64,000 nucleotides of DNA from Moringa oleifera (GCA_021397835.1 JAJFZO010000168.1:744001-808000); one strand, 5' to 3'. Shown: positions 11,580 through 25,122, numbered from the stretch's first letter. Numbers and translations: made by a program. The notes: generated by a model from the letters alone, not told the origin.

Positions 11580-12500
11580 ATATCAATAAATTGCTTTCAT
11601 TTATGCTATTGTTGAGTTTTTCTTCTCACCGATCTTCTCATTTCTTTTGATTGATCTTAGTATTTATTTACCTCTTTATTTTCACCACTTCTATAATAAT
11701 CTCAACACTACTTATCTAATTATTAATCTAATATTTCATTTTAAATGTAACATATACACTAACTTACCATTTTGTTTGTTGATAAGTATCCAATTCAAGT
11801 TATAAGTTACTCTTGTTTCCTCATATCAAATTATGAATCTTTTTAACAAGTTGCATATCAGAAATCGGTCCAATCTTCTTGATACTAAGGTAAGTGTTTT
11901 TAATGGAAGCATTGTCTTCCATGGACATATTAAAGAATAATGTTCTTGATCCATGACTTACTCAATCTTTCTTTTTTCTTTTTTCTTTTTTTTTTCATGG
12001 GTGTACATATGGTATTAGTCGTATAATTTTTATTTTTTAAAATATTATTAAATATTTTTGCTTTAGTAAAATGAATAATATTCATCTTTCACATTTCTGA
12101 AACTTTAAACACCAGTTTTGTTTAATATTTAAGTATGTGTGAGGTGTTAGAAGTAAAAATGAAAATAAAGACATATTGGTACATCTTTTTTTAGTTGTGA
12201 ATCTTTTAGGTATTTTTTTCATAGAATTACTAAAGGTTTAATTTCAATCAAAATATTTCTATAATTTAATGCTATTGGTAATATGTGATCCAGTAAAACA
12301 AATTGATATATACTAGATAGATATAAAGTTTTAAAATCAAATTAATTTAAAATATATACATAATAACGAAATCATTTTAAATATTTTTAAGACATCCACA
12401 TCAACGCCATGTAAGCATTGATGTGGATTTTAGGTTTCTATATTTATATTTAATTTTTTAAATTTAATTCAATATCAAAACTGGGTTAATAATTATTTTT
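11580..12500. other. AT-rich intergenic stretch, no gene seen
   Basis: Poly-pyrimidine and A/T tracts only; nothing recognisable. Confidence 0.45.
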
Positions 12501-12502
12501 TT

Positions 12503-12504
<2 letters not shown>

Positions 12505-12536
<32 letters not shown>
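12505..12536. repeat. (TA)n microsatellite
   Basis: About 16 uninterrupted TA units. Confidence 0.9.
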
Positions 12537-12539
<3 letters not shown>

Positions 12540-13014
12540 AATGAGAACTCCAATCAATCATATCAATTTTTTATTTGAATATTATTTTTAATTTTTAATT
12601 ATTTTTTATTAAAAATTATCATTACATTATTTTTAAATAATTTAATTTCTTTTTCAATATGTGATTTTTGATTGAATAAGGATACTGTAGTACTTTTATA
12701 ACGGTTCAATGTAGGATCAAACACATTAAAATGTTTGATATTAACAATATTTTTAATCCGAGATGCAAAACACTGTTATTTGGCTAGCTTTAGCATGATC
12801 ACTTAGGAAATGGAAACCAACTAAGTTCTAATATTTTTATTTGTTTTTTTTTTTCAAATTTCTCTTTAAGTGATTGTACCATTTTAATGAATAGAATTTA
12901 AAACTAAGGTTTCCTTCATTGTTTTCTTTTGACTATAAAGGAGGTTTTATGTATCATATGTTTGATCAATTTTTTTCAAATTTTTTATTTATTAAAAAGT
13001 TATTACATTTACTT

Positions 13015-13500
13015 TTTAGTAAAATTTTATAAAATCTTAATATTTTACCTATATTATCAATCAAATCTTCATATTTTAAAAATGACTGATCAAATCTTGA
13101 TTTATCAATTTAATTTAAATTGAACCTTAACTCAAATAGTTATAAAAAATTAAAAGTATTTTTGTTGTTAAAATATTTTAAATCCATCACTCAAATTTGA
13201 ACAATTTTTTTATGTAAAATCTATTTTTATAAATTTTTAAAAATTTTTGACAATGTAAATTTAAAAATACTCAAAAAAATTTAAAACTTCTTATGATGGT
13301 AACTTAAATATTTTTTGACATCAATAAAAAATTTGAAGTCAAAATTCATTACATAAAACCTTCAATTTGAATATTTTTAATTTTTAAATTTATTAATAAA
13401 ATTTAATTTAAATTAAATTGATAGATCAGGGATCAATTATAAATATAAAAATTTGATAGATAACGTAAGATAAATATTAAGATTTTATGAGATCTTTATC
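13015..13500. mobile_element. Mutator-like MITE, copy 3 (diverged)
   Basis: The ends form a diverged inverted repeat: the left 'ttttataaaatcttaatatttta' pairs with the right 'taaatattaagattttatgagat', followed by shared 'atcaatcaaat...' text. The interior ('ataaaaaattaaaagtatttttgttgttaaaat') matches copies 1 and 2. Boundaries are approximate and there is no coding capacity. Confidence 0.45.
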
Positions 13501-13794
13501 TTTTATTTTTTATTGATATCATTTAATTTTAAAATTTTTTATTTAAAAAGTTATGATGAGAGTTGCCTTTTATATATTTGAGACCTAAGGCAAAAAGATA
13601 ATTTTTTCTATTTCAAAATTTTTATTTATTTATTTTTAAAATAAAAATTGTTATTTAAAATTTATATTTAAGTTTTAGTAAAAAGTAAGTGTTAAGATAA
13701 TTAATTTTTTATGATATAATTGAAAATAAGTATGATTTTTGTTGACAAAATAATTGATTTATTTATTTTAAAAATTATTTTTAGAAAAAAAAAA

Positions 13795-14308
13795 GGTTAA
13801 TTACATCAATAGGATATGCATTTTATTCATAATTTTAAATTGAGCTTAAAAAAATTTACTTCTACTAGAAGTTTATATTTTGTTGAATTCTCAATATTAA
13901 AATTTTATTTATAATTTTTATTAATATTAATAGTTTTGTGTACACAGGTGAGGTGCATTCAACTTTTACTTTTGCAATCATTCAAACAATCCTTTAAAAC
14001 ACTATCAAAATAAAAAATATATATTTTTTCGCATCAAACCTGACAAGAATATATTAAAATATAAATATTTAAATAAAAATTTTTATTTGTTTTGATAGTG
14101 TTTAAAAAAATGTTAAAGTAATTACACAAATAAAAGTCATATATTATATGTATACACAAAATTATTAATATTAATAAAAATTATAAACGAAAGTCTCATA
14201 CTGAAAATTTAATAAAAATATAAGTTTTAAATAGGTACAATTTCTTTTACAAATCTCAATTTAAAATCTTATAATTCAAGTGATTCTTTTATTTATATAT
14301 ATAATTAT
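13795..14308. mobile_element. Long inverted-repeat element (MITE-like), copy A
   Basis: The left arm (13795-13950) and the reverse complement of the right arm (14130-14308) match over much of their length. Both contain 'ttaaattgaga/c', an 'acttatattttnttnaatt' segment and 'tataatttttattaatatt', and both end at 'tttgtgtacaca' / 'tgtatacacaaa'. A related element lies at 59826-60319. It has no coding capacity, and the superfamily is not assigned. Confidence 0.55.
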
Positions 14309-14309
14309 T

Positions 14310-15280
14310 TTCAAAATTTTTAATTCACCGAATCAATTTAAACCACTAATATATGATAGCAAATATAATTTTAAAAATTATTCAAAGTTACAACAATATA
14401 TTTTTAAATAATTATCATAAAAGGATTTTAATTTTTTTAAATAACATAAAAATATATATTTTCATGTGTTAAGCAAATCATTTAAAGCTACTTTGAGTTG
14501 TCATTCATTGAGAATAAAAATGCAGAAAATTAGAGCTTCCAAAATTATGATATGATATCAAACTAATATTTAAATTTTCATTATGGAGTATTGCAAAATT
14601 ATTGTATAGTAAATTTGAAATAATTATATAGATAGATAAGCTAACTTAAACTTTAATTTAAAAAATAATGAGAAAGAAACTTTTTTCTATAAATTTACTC
14701 TGCAGTCAATTGTAAAACCTTTATTATAAATTGGAAATTCAATGAAGATTTTAATTAATGATGTCATATTTTGATTGATAAAAAAATTAGGAACAATGAA
14801 ATTGAAAAAAAAAATGAAACAAATAATCTTTTTTAATGTTAAGTTTAAAGTAATTCAAAATAATTAAAATTTATGAAAGATTTATTAATCCAAAAATATT
14901 ATTAACTGATAAAAATAAAATTTCAAAAATTTCAAGTGAGGTCCCACTTACTATTTTAATTTGGTAGAAGATGCAACATAGGAATGACCAAGATATTCTG
15001 AAATTATTATTTTACAAATTTATTTGTGAATTTTATATATTTTGTTTCAATATTTCAATTTTCATGTCAATATTTCAATTTGAATAATGTTACACTTTAT
15101 ATATTTCATTTCAAATATATGTTTATAAATTAAATTTAATATAATTTTGACATATCTTTTAATTTATAAGACTTTTTTAAAAATTAAAATTTTTTAAAAA
15201 ATAAAAGCACAATCAAAATTGATAATATTAAAAAAATTCTTATCAACGATTTTAAATATCAATTACTAAAAATATTATGG
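14310..15280. other. AT-rich intergenic stretch, no gene seen
   Basis: Low-complexity A/T sequence without recognisable features. Confidence 0.45.
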
Positions 15281-18200
15281 CTGATTCTACAAACTAAGGG
15301 GCTCACTTCAACCAGAATTAATCACAAGTCAGGCATATTGGACCATCAAGATATCGCTGCTGGAAACATAAAGCATGCATTAGTGGCCCATTTTAATTCC
15401 ATTTTGAGACTTTTTTCACTCAGACCACTATGTGTTAACGGGCTGAAACCCTCTTCAGAGCCCAATGGATTTATCATATGCTAAATACTTTGGTGAAAAT
15501 CAAAGTTGCAGCAAACAAAACAAATTTTCAGGTCATGTTGATTGATGGGCAGGAAAATGAAAAAAAGAAAGCTTATCTTAAATTAATTAATGGAGCATTG
15601 AGGATGAGAACAAAGTCGCATTAAAATTGGAGATTACATGAAATCAATAAGAAAATGAAGGCAGTCCACAATAATTAAGTACCCATTTTATAATTAATCA
15701 ATTAACATTGACAATATCACACAATGGACAAAATTGTTAATTAAGAGTGGAAGGATTACACTGCCCACCTCCTTACCCATGAAAGTGAGTTGACTCTTTG
15801 TCGCTTTCGTATTTAAAGAGCCAAATGTGAGAGAATAGTAAAGGTATGGGCCTCGATGTATTCATGGCAGAGCCTGTTGGTGTCATCTACTATGCAATAA
15901 AATCCCATATGCTGCTAATTAAGACAAAAGCTTTCCTTTTCATTTTTCTTTTGTGGTCCTTCACCAAGAACAATTACTATTGTGTAGTCATTCCACAATT
16001 GCTTTTAAATTATGAGACCGGGTTTGGATAAGACTTAGCTCCTAATCGATAAAATTCAAATAAATAATATCGCATTAAGTAATCAATTATGTAATGATAT
16101 TTATTAATTCATATAATAACTCCTTAGTATAAGTTATATTGGCTTGAACATGAAGATATATGAAATAGTGGGTCAAATTAAATTAGGTGAAGTTTCCTTT
16201 CTTTCTTCTTGACAAATTGGTTGTGCCATTTGAATTGAAATCTTGTTATAGACGTGCTAGGATTAATCAAGGGAGCCATGTTTCGTGATTGATGAAGAAG
16301 CCTTAAGTCAAAACTAGTGGGTCAATTGGAACTTTTGATATTGTTAATTTGCATTGAATTAATTCAACTATGCCCATAATTTCATCTTTTAATAGTTCAA
16401 ATTAATTATGGTTTAGTGTTGATTAATAGTATATGGTATGATTTAATACAACCTTAGTTCATTAAGACACGAGTTTGTGATATTAAAAAAACAAATAACA
16501 AATAGAAAACGATAAGAGAGACGTGTGTTCCCATATTTTATTGGCATTATAAGAGGACGGTTGCTTTCGCTCATGATATGAGCAATGTATCTATATCAAT
16601 GCTAACAAGGTGATCAAAGTTATCATGCTGTATATGCTTATGTCAAGACAATTTTTTTAATACTCCAAACGTGCTGTTCAGAAGATGATCATCCGATGAT
16701 AAATATATTAAGATAACGATGAAAGAAATTTGAATGCAATTATTATTTATTCTAACCCGATTAAGAAGGCAACATGAGTGTTTTAAAAAGTTTAATGCCG
16801 GTCACGGAGAAGCAAATGGCCCCAATGCATCGGGTCCCCCGGATCAAGATCGATCGCACGACAAATCTCAATCATCGAGATGTTGATTTTATTTAATAAT
16901 CTCGAGTTGATCATGGAAACTCACAAGAAGGGTCGGTAATATGTTATAAACATATAAAAGAAAACAATGGGTATGCCTTATTGGACATACAATTATGAGT
17001 GACATATTATTAATTAATACTAAGTTGTAGTTAATTTAGACCATTCATGGGATTAAACTATAAGATCTATAGCTGTAGCAATGTCACATGGCATTATTCA
17101 TTTGAGAGTTTCAGACTTATATCATCATCTTCGATTTTGTTAAACAGAAGAATAATGTGGTTGGGGCATGGAATATTAAAGGGCAGATCTAACTTTGATA
17201 AAATATAATTTAAAGACAAATAAATTGAAGTTAATTTGGGTACAAGGTGGAGTGATCCGCATGCAGGTGAAGATCGATATCTTTTTATGCCACCAAAATT
17301 ATAAAACCGAATTAAGAAGATGACAATGGAGAAATTTAATCAAGATTGCTTGTTGGTCGAATCAATTTGATAACAGTAAGCATTATCACGAAACAAGTTG
17401 GTGCCAGGTAAAGCTGGCATGGAGCCAGAGTAGTTAGAGCAGTCGTCACCAACTAATCCACACACGAACGCATTGAAAAAGGTTAAGTGATTATTTACAC
17501 CGAAACTTTGAAATTGTAAGGATGATGATTGTAGCTTTGTACCAAATTCATATCTCCCTAACATGATATTAGCACTGTCATTACCTGCCCCGTCACGAGC
17601 ACAACAAAAGATTGGCTTATTCTCATTTTATGAACGAGGTTAAGGATTAATTATGTATATGATGGATGGACTATATTACATGGTTTGGTATCATCCGCCC
17701 CAGATTTTGGTTCGTTTTCCTAATCATCTCTCTATAATAATGTCAGCACGTTGAATGGACAAGTACATGTGCTCAGTGCACTACAATTTGTAAATAGGTC
17801 ATTGAGCAAAGAAGTTGCCTGGGAAGTACATGTGGTTAGGTGATCCTAATCAGATGGATTATTTTTGGAACAGACAGCTACTCTCACCAGTCCCGAAATT
17901 GGGTTGCTATCTTGGACCAATTAACTTCCAAAATGATCTAACTATTAAAAGAATAGATGTTGATAACTTATTTAATTGGTAAATATAAATAGATGAAACA
18001 CTGCCATTTGGAAACAAAGGCTTTGACAAAAAGAGGAGCTCCAATTCTTGAAACTACGTACTGAAGGAAGTATTTAATGGCATGCGTGCCACTCATAGTT
18101 TTTAATGCAAATCAACGAGGGAAAAACTATCACATTTATTTAAATCAAAGTCAAAAGGAGATGTCTAGTTAGAAGTTGAATGTAGAAAATATTTTTGTGG

Positions 18201-21200
18201 TTTTAGATGAAAAGGGACTTGTGCAATTGATAATGTATTCCTTTAATCTGACATTGTTCCGATGCTTGCAAGAAATGAAAACTTTTGAAAGAGATGTGAA
18301 GCTTAAAGAAGGAAGCTCAAGTACATAGGTGATTACACCCTTAATTAGGCTTAAAGAGATGACTAAACAAGAACTTGTCAGCAAAATTTTAGGGGCATCT
18401 GTAAGGTATGTTATTCTAATGTAGCAATGACGAAACCGATCACGATGTCTATTTGGTTTCTTCACATAAATATGATAACTATATTTTCGCTTGGATTTTT
18501 CTGTATGGTCATTGATACCGATACCCTTTTTTTTGTATCTTTTTATTCCAAACTACGGCATGGAAAGTGTTAGATGATGATACAAAGTTTCTGAATGCAA
18601 CCTCTTGGATGTGTCTTCTAACTATTATACACGTCAAAAGGGCAAAAAAGGAGGGGAAAAAAAAAGTCAGTGAATTATTGATTGCTGTGAATGGACTGAT
18701 TATAAATTAATTATATATAAAAGCTTATTGGTTTTCATGTGGATTCGAAAGGGTAAATTTCAATCTTCATGAGGAGATGTGTCGGGTGGGATTAATCAAT
18801 ATCAAGATATATGTGGGTTTGCACGTTAGACCATCTTCAAGTTTTCCTTCATCACTGAAAAGGGTACCGTCTGCATGTGAGGTTTCTTGTCTTTTTAGGT
18901 TTTATACAAAGTTGAGCAGCAGCACCTAGGTATTGATCCAAGAAGATGGAAGGGAGATGGCTGCTAAGAGCACCCATCACGGTGCCCTGAAAAACAAGGC
19001 TCTTAGCTGAACCAAAAAGCCCTTTGGTCGCTTTCTCAAATATAAATATTAGTCACATGCCTGCATCGCCCATGGGCTGCTATGCCAGTCTTGGAAGATA
19101 TCATTCAAAATCTGAGGTTGCTTAACCTAATAATCACTTTCAGCTTTCATTTTTATTTCTTGTAGGTGATCGGCAAAAACGCCTTGTTGCTTGTAAATGA
19201 TAAACATGCCAAAACCATTTCAAAAGGTCACACCGATACATTATTCTAGGATGGGATAGAGTTTGGCCCTTCCAGGACTACCAAACAGAGAATTTCACAA
19301 AAGAGGACTTGAACATTGCAGAGCGTGTTGTCTACTTGAATTACGTACACTACAAGTCATGGTTTTGGCGTTAAGCAGTGAGAGAGATAGGGATTGAAAG
19401 CGTTAGGCACATTGTGTGAATAAAAGCAGGCTTGTATCTATTACTACTGTATTTAAGTTAAGATAGATGGAGCCAAGTCAAAGAAAGGGACACTCAAATT
19501 GAGGGTAACAATTAAAAAAGAAGAAGAAAAGATAGAATTGGATGCATTTTTTTTTTCTCAAGCTTTCATCATGCAGAAAAAACAGAGATATATGTCTCTT
19601 TATGACTAAAGCCAAACAAGTACTCACCTTTAATCTAATATTGTTTCAACTTGAAAAGAAGACATAAAACCATTATACACATCGACATCATTGAAAGATT
19701 GAAAGCTGGAGATTTGGCCCACCCTGGTGTGGGGTGTGTGTGTGTGTGTGTGTGACATTATTTCGATAAAGTAACTCATTAATGAAAACAACAAGGCTTG
19801 TTATCGTGTTGGTGCAGCAGCCCTCCAAAAGAGAGAAATTTTCCAGGAAAGGGACGTTTACCCATCTTCATCACTTGGGTTCTCATTTATTGTCTTTTTT
19901 TGATATGTCAAGAACTACTGATTTTGAGTTGACGCTAATGTTTCTGTAAGAACACGCCATTTTCTGGAAACCTTGAATAGGTTAGTGATTCAACACTGTG
20001 CCCTTCTCCAGAAATTTGTAGTCTTTTACTTAAAGAAACGTGTGAACCAACGATTGCCATGTCCAGAGAAGAAGATAAGTTAGCGGTTAATGTCAGTCTT
20101 TCTTTCATTTCTGACAAGTTTATATGACCAAATACGAAAATTATTAAAGAGCCAATGTCGTTTTAGATGATTAAACTGATGGGTTGATACAGTGCCTTTT
20201 GGCTGACATCCATAAATCTCTGTTCGCAAGGACTTTGTCACATGGGGTTTGGTACAAATAAATAAACCAGCCAGCTGACTTGAAAGCAAGATACCATAAT
20301 GTTTGCAAAAGCATTCAAGCGTTGTCACCAATGCAGCTTTCCTTTTGAATATGGCATCCAAATAATTAAGTCTACCGAAATGATTCAACTTTTGGTTCTT
20401 TTCTTGGAAGTAACATTTGACTATTGAATCCATTGGTTTTTAATATAAGAGACCAAACATATTTATGAATACTGCAGAAATTCAAGCATAATCCAGAAAT
20501 CTTCTTACCTAATAAACCCTAAAATGCTGCCTAAATCACGTTTATACATTGCAGCAAAATCAAATGATAGGACGATTAGGTGGGTGATATATATCTATTG
20601 GGGAATTAATTAATCCATGATAATCAACATGGTTTAATGGGATGGTTAGGTGGGCGATGTGTTGGCCAGAGATGTTTATGTGAGAAACTGATGTCAAATT
20701 GAGCTTACTTTAAGGTAAATTTTACATCAGGTCGGCGCCATAAAGTGAATAATAATAAAATTGCGAGTGGGGGTGCATCAAATCATTTGATCCCAGCAAG
20801 AACCCTAATTTTTCTCTATTTGGGTACATTTTGTCTATCAATTAGGTCAAGAATCAAGATAAGCACATGTCCTAAACTTAAGGCACGATGCATGGGACCC
20901 AAATAGCCCCTTTTGTAGCAAAGCATGAGCACTTTATCAATAACTTCCATTTAACTATCATTAAGCTACCCACTTTAAAAAACTCCCTTTGAACTTGTTC
21001 TAAAATGACATTTTCATAATTAAGTAAGAAATAAGATCCAGTAGATTTCAAAGAATTATTCCAAAAGATCTAGAGGGTGAGGTAACACTCTCTTTTTCGA
21101 CTTGGTGGCTCCCCATGTTGAATCATCATAGGATCTTCATAGTGGTTGGCATATAAAACCAACCTTTGAAGATGGAGTACAAAAGTTAAAGTTAAAAGGA

Positions 21201-21880
21201 AGCATGAGTGGCTGGCTTCCTAGTGACAATCTATGCTGTGCAACATCTACTTTTAAAAGTGATCAAGCCTGTGCATTTGTTGATCTTCCACTTGAAACTT
21301 CTGAGAAACCAGAATTTCATTGATTGGCAGAAACGAATATTATTCTATGGTCTCTGCCAATGAATTCCATACTGTCGTTGTAGTCTAAACTAATGATCAG
21401 AATCTGAAGGATTAAAAATGGAAGGGAAAAAAAAAAAACTAATAAATAAAACAAGCAGCTATTCGGCACTAGAACATGTGATGATGTTCGATAATTTGTT
21501 TAGGTCAGAATCTGCGGATCTGGATCAGCACCCATTACCAACACCCAAGAAAAATGAGATAAAACATACATAGCAAAAATTCAATCAGGGTTGTCATTAA
21601 TTTAGCTCCATCTTTATCAACATTTCTGCTCTTTTTCTTTTGTTTATATGTTAATTTAGATCCCTGAGTTGAGATGGTTGATCAACTGTTTTTCCACTTT
21701 TCTTATCTTTAATTTGAAGTGATTAAAGTTAAGCATTAGGGTTTAAAATAAGAACACTGAATTGGGCAATGATGGAGACAAAGAAAAGAAAGAGGATGTG
21801 GGTATCCATCTGTCTACATTTATTTGCTATCTTTTGTCTTGGTGGCAAAATCTTTTTCCTCTCTTCTCTTTCTTTATTTA
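15281..21880. other. Less AT-rich intergenic DNA, no supported gene
   Basis: Composition is more balanced than in the flanks and transposon signatures are absent. Short open stretches exist (15846-16031 +, 17340-17564 -, 18169-18465 -, 20080-20433 -), but none has a recognisable domain, a convincing splice structure or a promoter. A (GT)n run lies at about 19733-19754. The stretch could hold non-coding transcripts or regulatory DNA; nothing in the sequence decides this. Confidence 0.4.
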
Positions 21881-21902
21881 GGGTTCCCATTTTCCTGAGT
21901 GC

Positions 21903-22124
21903 TTGAGAGAATTTAAGACCCTATGTGGGTGTGACTGTGGCATCCCAATGAATTGGTCAAGAACCCATAATAGTGCTTCCAATGTTTGGCCATCTATTCA
22001 ACATAGTGAAATGTGGGGGGACCAGAGACCATTGCTTCCTAGCTACAAATATGTACTGATCAATTTCCTTTTATATTGGTATGTTTCCATTGATCCAATT
22101 TTCTTCTCTAGTTCCAGCTTTTGA
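21903..22124 (+). other. Unassigned coding-like fragment (CGIPMNWSR)
   Basis: A 73-codon open stretch includes FKTLCGCDCGIPMNWSRTH. The CGIPxNWSR core resembles a short motif that I recall from plant STICHEL-like proteins, but only about nine residues agree and nothing upstream or downstream extends the match. It could be a decayed gene fragment or chance. No function is assigned. Confidence 0.2.
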
Positions 22125-22129
22125 CAACT

Positions 22130-22980
22130 TTCCTCAATCAAATAGAAACCCAATTGGATTGGATAAAAGATATAACTGCCCGGAAGAAAATTTTTACCAA
22201 ATAAGTTGGAATAGATCTCAATTTGGGTGCATAAATCTATTACAGTAAGGATGATTGTGAAAGTGAACTTCTTACTATTAGACAAAGTGCCTCTCCATGT
22301 ATAACTTAGTTGCATAGATCCTGAGAGTTAGGTAGGGTATCATAGTTTTAGTGGTGTGTGTCTGAAAATTAGGTAGTCTTCAATAATTCTCTGTGTTGAT
22401 GCTATTATTATAAATTGTAAGATGCCCATATGGGTTCCATGCAGTAATAACTTTGCATACCTGAGAAAGCAGACAAAGACACACATTGTTTTCTGCTTCC
22501 TTCTGTCAGCTATAGTTAGGAACAGTAATGCCTTATTGGTACATTTGATTAATAGGCCGAATAGTGTACTAAAAAGATTATTTTGAAATACTAATTCAAT
22601 TGTCAGTTTAAAAGATAAAATAGTAACCCTCTTTATTCTATTTATTTCTTTGTTACATTAATCTTCTTTTTTTTTTCTCATAGTGTGTCACAAAATATGG
22701 GTAAAATCAAATTTGGAGCTCCTAAATTGAAATGAAAAGTAACTTGCCATATCATTGGCAGTGCTCTTTTTTATTTTTTCATATGAGTCTTTTTGATTTA
22801 GTAATTGAAATAAATAGAAATTAGTGTATTTTCTTTTTATATTTGAATTATATTTTTTTATATGAATAAACCAAATACATTGGTCCTAGAGACAAAAACA
22901 AATCAATTAGATGGATAGAAATTAGCAAAGGGACCTTATGATGGTCTGTCAGTGCACTGGAGAGCTAAGATTGCAACCCA
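22130..22980. other. Intergenic DNA upstream of the RING ligase gene
   Basis: AT-rich with poly-T runs; I see no gene. Confidence 0.4.
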
Positions 22981-23099
22981 CAGTGCCTTTGCTTGGTTCT
23001 CCGTACAGATAGATACCCATTAAAGCAGGGGGACAACAGTTTTGAACACGTACCATTAAAGAGGATCTCTCACCCCCCCTCCCCCCTCCCAGAAACAAA

Positions 23100-23115
23100 G
23101 CTCGCACGTGCGAGC
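23100..23115. promoter_or_regulatory. 16-bp perfect palindrome centred on a G-box
   Basis: GCTCGCACGTGCGAGC is identical to its reverse complement and is centred on CACGTG, the core bound by plant bZIP and bHLH factors. It sits in a GC-rich island (about 23070-23170), some 635 bp upstream of the RING ligase start codon. A distal regulatory role is inferred. Confidence 0.4.
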
Positions 23116-23579
23116 CCTGTGGTCCCCATCAACCCGGTGACCCCGTCCGTCCCCCTCACGTCCTCCACAACTTCTTCTTTTCTTTTTTTTTTTTTTTCAG
23201 TTTCAAATTATTTACTTTTATGACAATTTATTACTACTAAACTGTCAAAAATTTGAGTTTTAAAAGCATTAATGCTTATGTGACATGCAACAGAGTACGT
23301 GGCGGATATGCCGGCGAAGTGAGTTACTGGACGGAGAAGCAACACCGGTTTTTCTGACGGTGAGGCAACTCCGAAATTCCATGAATGCCCCTAGCAGCTT
23401 GCCATGATTCACAAGGGAACCGGGTGTGAAAATGGAAACTAAATTTCGGGATGCTTAGTTAAGAAGTATTTACTGTAAAATTAGGCAAAAACAAAACCAA
23501 ATCCTAATTTGTAGTCGAAATTAATGTAGACAATGAATCACAAGCAGTAAAAAGATTCTCTCTCTACGACCTTTGACTT

Positions 23580-23749
23580 TCTCTCCCTATGGAAACCAAA
23601 GCCTAAATAAGGCAGTCCCATTTTGCCTCCTACTAGAAGTGCCCCTTCTCTGCTTCACCCTCTCTCCATTTGTACTCTCCAGCCTCTAGCTTTCTTGTTC
23701 CTACAGGAAAACAGCAAAGCAAAGAAGATTAACAGAAGCAACTACTGAT
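23580..23749 (+). promoter_or_regulatory. Core promoter / 5' UTR region of the RING ligase gene
   Basis: A TATA-like 'cctaaataagg' near 23602-23612 is followed by a pyrimidine-rich CTCTC leader (about 23640-23700), a common layout for plant 5' UTRs, and then by the start codon at 23750. The transcription start is not determined. Confidence 0.35.
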
Positions 23750-25122
23750 ATGGGTGTCGAGACTCAGCACATGAATCTTTTCCCTTCTCAGTTGATCACA
23801 AACAGGTGAAAGGATAGCTCTGAATCTCTGTTTTTCCGTGTCTTTCTCTCGGTTCACTGGTTCTGTTTGAAGGAATTTCGATTTGCTCTCTAATATGGGT
23901 TTTCTTTTTTTCTTCACAGAAATTTTATCAAGGCAAATCAAGGAAACAACGATTTATACAATGCCCAGATGGATTGCGGGGCTCCTTTGGCCGGCACAAT
24001 GCCTGAACAGTTTGTTCCGTTCTACCAATCCCTGCTTTGTGATCCGATTTCCGGGAAAGCGTCTATAAACAAGGCCGATAGTGGCCTCACTTACAATTTT
24101 CCTCTCCCGAAGAAAAGGGCAAGAGATTCAACAAGCGACTTGGATGCTTTTCAAGCCTCTCAAAAATACAGAGTTTCTGGGCTCTCATCGGTTCTCGACC
24201 AAGAAGTCATCTTGCAGATCCAACAACAGCAATCAGAACTCGACTGCTTCATCGCTCACCATGTAATTCTCCTTTTCTTCACTTTGACTACAATTGATTT
24301 GCTTTCTCAATTGCTTCCTTTGCCTTTTAAACTTTGTTTTCATATCGTTTTCATTGCCAAAGAAGCAGCCTCTGTTTTCTGCTATCTGGTTTCTCAAGAA
24401 CGAGAAAAATCAATCAGCTTTATTGGGTTTTTCGTTTTTTCTCGTTGCATAAATTGATTATCCCAAAAGTACCGAATTTCGTTTCCTCTTCATTTTCCCT
24501 TTCATGTTAATTGCTATAGTTTTTAAATTTTTCTGATTTTATGGGTATTGTGGATGTTTCACAGACAGAGAAGATGAGAATGGAAGTTGAAGAGAGAAGA
24601 AAGAGGCAATTTAGAATGCAGCTGTCAGCAATCCAACAAGCAGTCATCAAGAAGATGAAGGAAAAAGATGAAGAAATACAGAGAATAGGAAGAATGAATT
24701 GGGTTCTTCAAGAAAGAGTGAAGAGCTTGTCGGTGGAGAACCAACTATGGAGAGACTTGGCTCAGGCCAATGAGGCCACCGCAAACTCTCTGCGCACCAA
24801 TCTCCAGCAAGTCCTGGCTCACGTGAGTGATGACCGAAACGCCAGTGGGGCCGCGGCAGCCGCTCTGGCAGATGACGCCCAGTCAAGTTGCGGCAGTTGC
24901 GACGAGGCCAATGAAGGGTGGCGCACCGTCAAGGCCGAGGATGAGGCAGTGGGTGGTTATGGGAATCGGATGTGCAGAAAGTGTGGGCAGAGAGAGTCAA
25001 GTGTGTTATTGCTGCCATGCAGGCATCTGTGTCTCTGTACAACGTGTGGGTCCTCTCTGTTACGGTCTTGCCCTGTCTGTAAGGCTGCCATGAATGCCAG
25101 TGTCCATGTTAACATGTCCTGA
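23750..25122 (+). CDS. BOI-type C3HC4 RING E3 ubiquitin ligase
   Basis: Three exons join into 318 residues: 23750-23805, 23920-24262 and 24565-25122. Both introns have GT...AG ends and the frame is continuous across them. The N-terminus (MGVETQHMNLFPSQ) and the FPLPKKRARDS segment are typical of BOI / BOI-related / S-ribonuclease-binding-protein family members. Exon 3 opens with TEKMRMEVEERRKRQ and continues as a coiled-coil region (about residues 142-215) including WRDLAQANEATANSL. The C-terminal RING spans about 270-305, with ligands visible in CRKC, LLLPCRH, LCLCTTC and CPVC. Family members transfer ubiquitin to target proteins, and known ones modulate stress, cell death or gibberellin responses; the target here is unknown. 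There are no close neighbours. All key RING residues are present and the gene looks intact. Confidence 0.9.

Noticed and set aside
17340..17564. 74-codon minus-strand frame with two cysteines near CGLVGDDC
   Set aside because: Considered as a small secreted peptide, but no signal peptide is present and no family is recognised.
20080..20433. 117-codon minus-strand open frame
   Set aside because: No domain, promoter or splice pattern that I can recognise; length is within chance for this composition.
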